NCBI RefSeq assembly: GCF_030272615.1
Contig: NC_081412.1
Span: 344,217,870 to 344,281,869, forward strand
From: Cryptomeria japonica
Taxonomy: Eukaryota; Streptophyta; Pinopsida; Cupressales; Cupressaceae
Length of the DNA stretch: 64,000 nt
Direction: 5' to 3'
In this document: positions 55,811 to 64,000 of the stretch, in pieces
Layout of the letters: the number at the start of each line of letters is the position of its first letter
How positions within the stretch are numbered: the stretch's first letter is position 1
Made by a program: the position numbers and the translations under genes
The notes under the pieces: generated by a model
The model's database searches: none
The model's input: the letters and a program-made list of their open reading frames with translations, nothing else
Told to the model about the DNA's origin: nothing

Positions 55811-56931
55811 ATGGTACTCTCTTAAGATGTCTCGAACAAGAAGAATCTAAGAAGGCCTTACATGAAATCGATAATGAAATTTGTGGCATTCATTCAAGTG
55901 GTCTTAACCTTTCAAAAAAACTCATACGCTTGGGCTATTATTGGCCGACTATGGAACAAAATTCTATTAAAATAGCAAGAACATGCAAACAATGTCAAAT
56001 ACATGGGAATTTGATCCATGCACCAGCACAAGAACTTCATGCTTTAGCAACATCTTGGCCTTTTCGTCAATGGGTTCTTGATCTGGTGGGAAAGATAAAT
56101 CCTTCTTCATATAATGGTCACAAATTCATCCTTGTAGCTACAAAATATTTAACAAAATGGATTGAGGCAGTACCTCTCATCAATATCACAGGAAAACAAA
56201 TTGCTGCATTTATCTTGAATTATATCATATGTTGCTATGGAATACCAATGACCATTATCATTGATAATGGGTGACCATTCAAGAATCAAGATGTACAAGA
56301 GCTATGTGAGAAGTTCAAAATCTAGCACAGATTCTCCACACCATATTATCCATAGGGAAATGGACAGGCAGAAGCATCTAACAAAACTATTCTAAAAATC
56401 TTTAAAAAGATAGTAAATGATGTTGGAAGAGATTGGCATATTCAACTAAACCCTTCTCTATGGGCCTACCACACTAGTATCCACACACCAATAGGTGCCA
56501 CACCTTTCTCTCTTGTATATGGATTAGAATCCATATTGCCAATCGAAGTAGAGGTACCCTCTCTATGTGTATCACTAAAAGGTCTCATCCCAGATGAAGA
56601 ACAACAAGTATCTAGACTACAAGAGTTAGAACTGATCCAGGAATGAAGACAAAATGTCTTTGATCATTTAAAGGTATATTAGCAAAGAATGTGCTGAAGC
56701 TATAATCATAAGGTTAAACCATGAATCTTTCAAGTGGGAGAACTAGTGCTAATGGAAAATCCATGCAACCAAGCAAATCGAGAAAAGAAAGGAAAATTTG
56801 AACCAAACTGGTTAGGTCCATTTGTGGTCACAACAGTATTTGGATCAAGAGCATATCAACTATCAACACAGGATGAAGATCAACTCAAAGAACCTATCAA
56901 TAGAATGCACTTGAAGAAATTCTATGTTTGA
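55797..56931 (+). pseudogene. Integrase of E
   Basis: Zinc-binding part: LDGTLLRCLEQEESKKAL, CGIHSSGLNLSKKL, TCKQCQIHG. Core: WVLDLVGKINPSS (first Asp, about 56070), IIIDNG (second, about 56265), GNGQAEASNKTIL (Glu, about 56370). C-terminal FEPNWLGPFVV and NRMHLKKFYV end at 56931. The zinc part and first half are open at 55930-56274 and the tail at 56734-56931; five or so stops lie between. Confidence 0.92.
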
Positions 56932-58728
56932 AAAAGCAAAAAAATCAAAAACAGTGAAAAATCAGAAAAAAAAAAAAACAAAAAAAAAAAATAGTGAAAA
57001 ATCAGAAAAATCAAAAACAGTGAAAAAGCAAAAAAATCCTAAAAAGTGAAAAAAGGAACAAAAGAAAGAAAAAATCAAATATGAGAAAAAGTGCAATAAA
57101 AAATAATGGTGAAAACCTGGCAAACAGGTGCTATCTGTCAGCTAGCTCTTCCATCTATTAATTCATGCATTCTTTCGCTTGCATTCATCTTCCATCAACG
57201 CTGTCCATATCCATCATAAGAATTTGTACATACTTAGGCATCGCATCTGCTCTCTCACCATGGTTTAGATCATTGGATATATCATAACGACTTTGTTTCT
57301 AGAATTGGGGCAAAATCCTATACCATGCTAGGGGCAAACTTTAGATCATTTTGAGCTTAATCAAACAGGTAGAATAGTAGTTAGATAACTCTTATCAAGC
57401 GAAAAACTGAGAAACATCCAACATTGAACATGAGATCAAACTATCAATTATCAAGCTATCACAAAATCAATCTAAGCACATCACACACTTTTCAATGGAT
57501 AATATCTTTTTGGATACTAATAGTAACATGATTGTTCAACTTTTCTATATTGTTTTTCGCTATCATGATTTCTGAGTGACTCTAGGATGTCTTTGACTAG
57601 AGGAACAAGGAAGAAACATGATATTTTTCTTGTAAACTGTCTGAAAATTAATCATTAATATGTGCAAATTTGTCTCGAGATATGATCATCAAAATATCAT
57701 TGAAGACATTTCCGATTTGCATATTGAAATGATTAATACTGCTTGTTTTACGCAAGCAACACTCAGGTCATCTCAGTTTAATTATACCTCGATGCTTGTG
57801 TTAACTTGCTATATCAAAATCCAGGAAATATAGTGCTCAGGTCATCATGGTTTAATTATACCATCGATGTTTGCACTCACTTTCCGCATTTCAAAAAGAT
57901 CAATGATGAAAAAAATGCAATAATCCAGTGACTGGTCCGGTGATAGTTTGCATTCCATTGCATTTTAGCTTGCATTTCATTCTTGCATGGGATCTTACAA
58001 GATCCTTTTATCCAAGGTTAAATCTATCGCAGGAATCATCAAAGTATCATCACAAGTGTATACACAATCAGAATGATGACTCATCTCTCTCTAGATATTG
58101 TCGACCTAGCGAAACTCTTATGATATCTCTCTCAAAAGAATCAACATCAGCATATCCAAATATTTTTGCAGCTTGATATCAACAAACTGTCAGTTCTTTA
58201 TCTAATCAACCTTATCAAATCAAATCAATCAATCAAACCTAATTGATTCTATCATGTCTTATACATGATGTATCCTTCCTGAAACCAGATGATCTGATTT
58301 TGATTCATGTCTTATACATGATGTATCCTTCCTGAAATCAGACGTTCTGATCATGTCTTATACAGGATGAATCCTTCCTGAAACCAGATGCTTTGATCAT
58401 CGTTGTCTTATATAGGATGAATTCTTCCTGAAACCAGACTGAATCTCAATCATATCAATCTAATCAATAAAGATTTTTCAATCTTACCAATCAAGCTAAT
58501 CGAAGAACTCGCACTTTCATAAAACCATAGTTGCAAAAATCAAATCAAATCAAATCTATTGGGATATCAATCTCTCAAAACTCCAAAGATCATTTATCTC
58601 AATTGATCTCCCAAAGGGGCATCATCATACCATAATTTAGCAATCAAGAGATGGGGCATCCTATCAAACTAATAGCAGCATCAAAATAAGATTATTCTTT
58701 GAATCAACGCGTCATCACACCTCGCTTC
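56932..58728 (+). repeat. 3' non-coding region of E with A-rich and hairpin repeats
   Basis: 56935-57110 is an A-rich array with units like AGTGAAAAATCAGAAAAA. 57740-57880 has two copies of an 80-bp block (CTCAGGTCATC, then TTTAATTATACC). 58254-58440 has four units of the TCTTATACA/TCCTTCCTGAAACCAGA repeat that D2 carries ten times. No gene is supported. A long 3' region is normal for this group. Confidence 0.8.
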
Positions 58729-58742
58729 AAAGAGGGGCAAAA
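58729..58742 (+). other. Polypurine tract of E
   Basis: AAAGAGGGGCAAAA, abutting the 3' LTR and identical to D2's. Confidence 0.88.
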
Positions 58743-59737
58743 TGTATAAACCTAAAAATGGTTTGAAGATAATTAATTAAATAAGAAATTATTTAATTAA
58801 TCCCCTTCCCAATTTAATTAAATTCACTAAGCAATTTGATTAAATTTCTCTTTTCATCTACTTATTAATAAATGTAAGGATTTATTTAATAGGTTCATTT
58901 CATCCCCTTTAACTAATTAATTCAAATTAATTAATTCCCTCCATCCAAAATTCATTTCTTCTAAATCCTTAATTAATTAAAACAAATCCAATTCATGAGT
59001 TGTTGAGATTAATTAGCCTTTTCCTATTATTTGAATTTTTAAATTTAAATTCTCCTAACTTCTACCACTCCTAAACCTAACCCATTCTACCTACCCACCA
59101 TGTTCCCTTTCATCCAACATCTTATAGAACCTTTGTGACACTTGTCACTAAGTGTTCCCTTTCATCTAATTCCTTCTAGAAGCCTCTTGATACTTGTCAC
59201 CATAGAGATGATAGATGTTCCCTTTAATCCAACCCCCTTTGCCAACCTCCTCCAATTTAACCATTGATATCTTCAAATCAATCTTGACCGTTGATTCTTG
59301 CCACCTCACCCCTAGCCTTGGGAAATCTTATAAATAGACCTCATTTTGGAGCACAAAGGGTCCCAATTTCAGATTATTCTTGCATATCATTTGCATTCAA
59401 ACATTGTTACTATAGGAATCTAGCTTTTAGTTTATGAATCTTAGCAATGTTATCATGCTCAATTTTAGCTTAATTGCATCGTCATTCTAGCTTAATCATG
59501 CTATTCTTGCTAGATCATGCATTCTCATTATTCAAATCCTCCATCTTAGTGTAGTCAAGTCACTGGAATATGCATAATCAGATCTGAGAGCATTTTCATA
59601 CTCGCATTTACTAGGAGGCAATAAGTCGATTAGTTGTGGTTTTACATTTCATTGTTTTAATTCACTAACCATTGCTTGTAAAGATTTATTGAGTGCATTG
59701 TGGTTGCAAGTACATGTACACTTCATAGAGCATGACA
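58743..59737 (+). repeat. 3' LTR of E
   Basis: 995 bp, TGTATAAACC to GCATGACA. It differs from the 5' LTR by scattered changes and a 16-bp gap near 58908, clearly more than between D2's LTRs. Confidence 0.93.
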
Positions 59738-59742
59738 CTTCT

Positions 59743-60497
59743 GTTTCTACCATATTAACCAAGTTTGGAGCCATAGAGGCAAATTCTTTAGAAGTGAGAG
59801 AATTAGGCACAATCTCAATAACGTTAGAGGTATGATATGGTAAGGGATCAGTGGAAATCTTAATATTTTGATTAGGAGGAGAAACTGATTTATTCCCTTT
59901 ATCATTCACACCTGCCACAAATATAGTATTATTATCAATCAAGTCTTGAACCTTATTGTTTAATGCAAAATATTTCTCAGTATCATGACCAGGTTGATGA
60001 TGAAATTGGCAAAAGAAATTGTTATCAAAATAAGGAGATGCAAGTTTGGAAGGATCAACTTGTTTTATAGGAGGAAGTTGGATAACTTTTATGTGCAACA
60101 ACTGAGACATAATACTATGTAAATATTCATTAAAAAGAGTAAACTATCTTTCTCTTTGAACAAATTTAGAAATAGAAGGCACACCTGGTGTAGCATTCAC
60201 ATGGTTGTTGTTGATTAGATCATTGAACTTGATGAAGCATTTTGTTGGTTCAAACTTCACAAATGGTTGTTGAACACTCTCCCCATTATCACTTAGAGCC
60301 ATAGGAGTGGATTTCTCCATTTGACTCACAACCAGTTGATAATTGTGAAGTGTTGCACACAACTGTGGAAAGGAAATAAACTTAGACAAAAGAAGCTTGT
60401 CCCTGATATCTTTTTGTAAATTAGAAATGAAAATTATTTGAATATCATTATTTTGGTATTATGATGCATTTTGTATGACTGGTGAAATGGTTGTCGT
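59743..60497 (-). pseudogene. Tat-like gag of F, C-terminal part
   Basis: Minus strand. From 60497: NLQKDIRDKLLLSKFISFPQ, then 60389-60144 (LCATLHNYQLVVSQM, FVKFEPTKCFIKFND). After a stop near 60142, 60110-59743 has the knuckle FCQFHHQPGHDTEKY, in which the last Cys is Tyr, followed by NNKVQDLIDNNTIFVAG. It runs into E at 59742 and continues in protease at 46428. The N-terminus is lost to element H at 60498. Confidence 0.82.
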
Positions 60498-61646
60498 TGT
60501 TGGAAACATTAGCTTCTAAGTCTCTACAATCCATCAGTAAAGGAGTAAAGGGTAACCGATGAAAAACAAGAGTCCTTATTCCTATCGACAGTGAGTTGAC
60601 CGGTATACATGGGTTAACCAGCTAAGTAGAAAGTAGTCCTTACTCCTATCAACAGTGAGTAGACTGGTATATAGGGGTTAACTAGCTAAGTAGAAAGTAG
60701 ACAGGTATACAGGAGGTAACCAGTTAGGTAGAATTGGACCAATACATAGGCGACAACTAAAATCACAGGAGTCTCAACTGACAGACTTAGAAACATCTAG
60801 TTGAAGTGGCATTCTTCCCTTTTCAACCAGCGAGATTTTTGGCATGAATGGTTGTCTTGACCGATATTCCTAAAATGATTTTTGGAGAGCAATTTGAGGC
60901 GCAATAACAAATTTTTGAATCTGATTCTTGGAGGGAAAGCTGGTGCTAGAACCAAAGGCTAATATATTCACATCTTTCATTCTAATTATGTGTGTTGTTA
61001 ATGTGAAAAAGATCTGTGTGAATATTAACAGGGCGAACAAAGAAGAGTGTAATAGATAGAGGTATGAATTGGTGAAGCTAACATCAATCAGAAGAACAGA
61101 GCACACAAAGTGGATCTATGAGATAGAGGTAGTGTCATCAGACAGATCAATTATCTTTGTTGCCTTCTAACAATTGTATCATTGTAAATCCCTTAATAGG
61201 GTGAACCTTAACCAGTTCTTCATGTAAAATCTCTTAACAGAGTCACTTCTAATATGAAATTGTAAAATCCTCTAGAAAGATGAACTTTAACAGGTTACAA
61301 GGTATTATTAACCTAATACCAGTCACTCCTAACAGGGTGATGCTCTCAAAAAAAACTGGTAGCTCTTAATAGGGAACTCTTTTTCACTGCAGTAAAATAG
61401 ATTGTGGGTTATCCCCACCATGTTTTTCTCCCTCTAACTGAGGGTTTCCACATATAATTGCTAGTGTTATGTGACTCTTATTTGTGCATGCAAATCTCTT
61501 TTCTTCAATTTTCTCTGCTTTCATGATAAATAAAATGTTTGAAATTAATTAGGATAGTTGTAGACTGGCTAGTTTGAAAGTTTGAATTGTGTATAAACTA
61601 TTTTGAGTGATTCACCCCCCCTCTCAGTCACCAGTTAATACTAACA
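60498..61646 (+). repeat. 5' LTR of H
   Basis: 1149 bp, TGTTGGAAAC to ACTAACA. It has a tandem repeat of about 64 bp at 60570-60735 (TCCTTATTCCTATCGACAGT, then GGTATAC, then GTTAACCAGCTAAGTAG), two full copies and a part. The last 200 bp match the R-U5 style of A and B (TTTTTCTCCCTCTAACTGAG, then GTGATTCACCCCCCCTCTCA). Confidence 0.75.
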
Positions 61647-61648
61647 AT

Positions 61649-61661
61649 TAAATATCAAAGC
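61649..61661 (+). other. Degraded primer binding site of H
   Basis: TAAATATCAAAGC in the place of TGGTATCAGAGC: G to A changes and one extra A. Distance to the LTR end is as in A-C. Confidence 0.65.
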
Positions 61662-61705
61662 CTAGGTCCTCTGAAGAAAAGTTTGACAATTTGAGGAAAA
61701 ACATC

Positions 61706-63093
61706 ATGGAGGAATACCAGTATCAGGAGTAGATTGATGAAGCTATTGAAATGATTGCTCAACTGAAAGAAAGACTAAGAAAATCACTTGCTAAAAGGAA
61801 GGAACTAGTTCTACAACTAAATGAGAGTCAGGATATCATAGATCAACTCTTTGAACAAAGTGGATCTACGGAAGCAGAAGAAGCAGTCTTAGAACTGATG
61901 GAAAAGAACAAGAAGTTGACTAAAGAAATCACATATCTAAAAATAGAGCATGAAAGTCAAGCCCTGAGAATGACTTAAATACTAGAAGCCAGCGGGATAG
62001 CAGATGAAAGAAAAAGAGATGCAAAAGAAGTTTTGTCAAAAGCTGAAAAATCCAAAAGGCTTGTTGAAGAATCCCTAAGAGAAAATGATGCAATCATCAT
62101 TGAAAAAGATGAAGAAATCTAAATTCTCACTCAAGAGAATGAAGCCATGCATGAGCATCTGCATGACAAAGTAGAGGAAAAGGAGAAGATGATGAAAGAG
62201 ATTGAACAACTAAAAAAAGAGTTGAAATATGCAAATGGGAGGAATGAAAAGTTGAGAAAATTTAATGAAAGCTCTGAGAAGATAGATGAACAATTAAAAT
62301 CTTAGAGGATAACAAAGGAGACAACTGGTCTTGGTTACTTCAGTACGGGTCCTATGGAAACTGGAGAATCATCTAAATCCAAAAGGACAAAGGATGATAG
62401 AAGGACCAAATCAAGAATGAAAGGTATGAAGTTTTCTAAATCTTCTTGCAATTGTTGTGGTAAATCGGATCATAAGTCTGATCTCTATAGAAATCAACCG
62501 GTCAGTCAAAGGAAGCCTTTCACCTTTGATGGTTATTGCTATAACTGTCACAAGTATGGACACACTACTTATGAGTGTAAATCTCGATTTAGTAGCATGT
62601 CTAGTAGAAGAAGTTTTAATGGATATTGCTTTACATGCAATAAATATGGACACAAAGCTGAAGAATGCATGTTGAATACAAATGCATCAAGATCACCATC
62701 CAAACCGCTTAGCCCTAGTAGAAAGAGTAATCAATTCAATGCCACCTGTTCCACTTGTGGCAATTTTGGTCATGGTGCAGCAAATTGTAGAATGAGAATA
62801 GGTTAGAGAAATAATGCAGGATCATAGAAGACAATTGGTATGGCATGTTTCAACTTACATAAGATCGGTCACTTAGCCAGAGAATGCAGGAACTGATCCT
62901 ATAACTGGTCTGAAGACAGGAACCAGTTTGGCAAGAAGAAAGGGCCAAATGACTTGAAAGGAAAGAAGACAGTTGAAGAAGTGAAGAATAAAATGAAAAA
63001 GACATGGACTAAGAAGAAAGAAAGAAAAGAAGGAGAGAATCATTCTAAAACTAAGTCATCATCCACTGGTGATGATAGTTCTTCTTCAAACTA
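61706..63093 (+). pseudogene. Gag-like frame of H: coiled coil plus five zinc-knuckle-like motifs
   Basis: One frame from MEEYQYQ (61706) with stops at 61730, 61976, 62120, 62303, 62804, 62827 and 62894. The first 200 residues are heptad-like and rich in Glu/Lys/Leu (IDEAIEMIAQLKERLRKSL), a probable coiled coil. Then CCHC-type knuckles: 62447 (last Cys is Leu), 62537 (CYNCHKYGHTTYEC), 62627 (CFTCNKYGHKAEEC), 62747 (CSTCGNFGHGAANC) and 62846 (second Cys is Leu). A Lys-rich tail ends SSSSN. Typical Copia gags have one knuckle. No UBN2-type gag core is seen before it. Confidence 0.75.
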
Positions 63094-63570
63094 AGCATAC
63101 CGATGCTCAGAGGGAGCACATATGGTAAGATCATTATTGAATCCCCTCGATCGATATGAGGTTATGTCTATCTGCATAGTTTAGATGCATAAATTTTTTG
63201 ATTAAAGCTCTTATTTGGTAAATGTTTTGAGGGTTAGTGTAAATGTTGTTTGTGTACCAATATCGGTAACAAGCAACCGGTAGGAAGTAAATCGGTGTAC
63301 CTTAAGTTGTAAATGGTCAAAATTATACAAACTAGCCATTATATTGAAGCACGAATAAACCTTAATGAATAAATAAATAAATGACAATAGATTTCATTTA
63401 CCTTTCTTTCTTGTGAACATTCTTGAGCTCTCGTGCGACCTAAGGTGATCAAAATCTTGCTAGCACTATTTGTGCGAAGTGATCAAGCAATGTGATAGTG
63501 GTGATTGGAAACCCTAGAGGAGAAGGTATTCAAATCCTATTTTTGAAAAAAAAAAAAATTGAAGTTCATC
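63094..63570 (+). other. Non-coding stretch between the H gag frame and the next ORF
   Basis: No ORF is supported. It has CGGTA/CCGGT motifs at 63262-63295 (ATATCGGTAAC, CAACCGGTAGG, AATCGGTGTACC), an AAATAAATAAAT run at 63371-63382 and a poly(A) run at 63546-63558 just before the ATG at 63571. It could be a leader or a promoter region. Confidence 0.4.
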
Positions 63571-64000
63571 ATGGTAGCTTCTGTGTCAACTCTTGTGTTA
63601 GTTGAAGAAATTAAAGAACCACAACCCGAGTTCAAGCTGCATCCTATGAATGCTAGAGAGATCGATGTGACTGTTTACCTATCATATGTGCCCTCCAGTG
63701 TGTTACTGGTTGAAGATATTCACTCCTTCATCCTTTTCAATCTTGAAGAGCTTGGAGATAAAATCATTCGAAATGAATTCAAAAGAATCTGTGATCATGA
63801 TATGTTGAAGGCAAAACATTTGCATCTAAAGACCAAGGGTTTGTCGAATGTTGTTGATTTTCTCAATCAATTTCATGTCGATTGGGTTAGGTATGTGCTA
63901 AGCAGAGTGCATGATCAATTTATATAGCTAGAAGCTGAAGCACCAACCAAAATCATAAATGATGTGATCCAAAGAGTAACAGGGTTTAGTGTAACCGGTG
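63571..64000 (+). CDS. Unrecognised ORF, possibly transposon-encoded, continues past window
   Basis: Starts MVASVSTLVLVEEIKEP. I chose the ATG at 63571; an upstream TTG is not a likely plant start. 118 codons run to a TAG at 63925-63927, after which the same frame stays open to the window edge (LEAEAPTKIINDVIQRVTG). Composition is mixed alpha/beta with no membrane segment, zinc site or catalytic motif that I know. The phrase IINDVIQRVTGFSVTG recalls N-terminal parts of plant retroelement proteins, but this is a weak impression. Confidence 0.4.

Larger units (their letters stand above)
46429..59737 (+). mobile_element. Tat-type Gypsy element E, near full length, inserted in F
   Basis: 13.3 kb on the plus strand. 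LTR (46429-47418), primer site, 2.2-kb leader, gag, protease, G-patch linker, RT, RNase H, second RNase H, integrase, 1.8-kb 3' non-coding region with tandem repeats, polypurine tract, LTR (58743-59737). Flanks are CTTTT (46424-46428) and CTTCT (59738-59742), one mismatch. Protease to second RNase H is one reading frame broken mainly by single-base stops; gag and integrase are shifted by one base. Order and double RNase H place it in the Tat group (Ogre/Retand relatives). Confidence 0.93.
28147..60497 (-). mobile_element. Tat-like element F (gag-protease only), host of D and E, itself in G
   Basis: Minus strand. Parts in element order: gag (60497-59743), E inserted, protease (46428-45822), D inserted, proline-rich linker (30900-30031), 3' untranslated region, polypurine tract, 3' LTR (29301-28147). 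Joining the parts at the duplications gives continuous reading at both breaks. The internal sequence totals about 3 kb in the window and no RT, RNase H or integrase is visible, so F is probably non-autonomous. Its 5' end is cut by element H at 60498. Confidence 0.8.
60498..64000 (+). mobile_element. Copia-like element H, right part outside window
   Basis: LTR 60498-61646, degraded initiator-Met primer site, then a gag-like frame with zinc knuckles. No RT or integrase is reached in the window. It interrupts F's gag; GTCGT at 60493-60497 is the expected target duplication. Whether the frame from 63571 belongs to H or to a further insertion is not clear. Confidence 0.65.

Noticed and set aside
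53759-56931. Endogenous pararetrovirus instead of a Gypsy element
   Set aside because: An integrase with all three acidic residues and flanking LTRs with a target duplication are present, and no movement-protein or coat motifs are seen.

Overview
The window is plant nuclear DNA made almost entirely of LTR retrotransposons nested inside one another; I see no convincing host gene. Plant origin is shown by Copia elements primed by initiator-Met tRNA (TGGTATCAGAGC), a chromodomain Gypsy element, Tat-type Gypsy elements with a second RNase H, and a tRNA-derived SINE. LTRs of 1.0-1.6 kb, deep nesting and decayed coding regions fit a large genome with slow DNA loss, such as a gymnosperm; this last step is inference.

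Left part (1-22131), Copia domain. Element B (+, 6761-20507) is the host. Its 5' LTR is cut by Copia element A (-, 1-6760) and its pol is cut by Copia element C (-, 10759-18123), which has an exact 5-bp target duplication, AATGT. A carries a Gypsy-type solo LTR (1056-3056), which itself carries a SINE (2745-3028). B appears to sit inside an LTR of its own family (remnant 20508-20822). A further Copia-type LTR seems to end at 22131.

Middle and right part (about 22.5-60.5 kb), Gypsy domain. The oldest layer is G (+), a decayed Tat-type pol broken by a solo LTR (23564-24670, duplication CTCCA). G is cut at 28146 by F (-), a Tat-like element with gag and protease but no visible RT or integrase. 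F is cut twice: by chromovirus D (+, 30901-45821) and by E (+, 46429-59737), a 13.3-kb Tat-type element. D is cut by a solo LTR (33577-35090) and by a young 5.5-kb non-autonomous element, D2 (36648-42170, duplication GGAAG). D2 shares its polypurine tract, leader blocks and a tandem array with E, so E-like elements are its likely source of proteins.

Right end (60498-64000). Copia-like element H has interrupted F's gag. It has an LTR, a decayed primer site and a gag-like frame with a coiled coil and five zinc-knuckle-like motifs. An unrecognised open frame starts at 63571 and continues in frame, past one stop, to the window edge.

Relative order from nesting: G, then F, then D/E/H, then D2; and B, then A and C, then the solo LTR in A, then the SINE. 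Nearly every pol frame has stops or frameshifts, so no element here looks autonomous. The points most worth following up are D2 with its telo-box and hairpin arrays, the TCGTACGA motif field in E's leader, the mismatched LTRs of A, the 29-bp extra edge on C, and the unusual gag of H.
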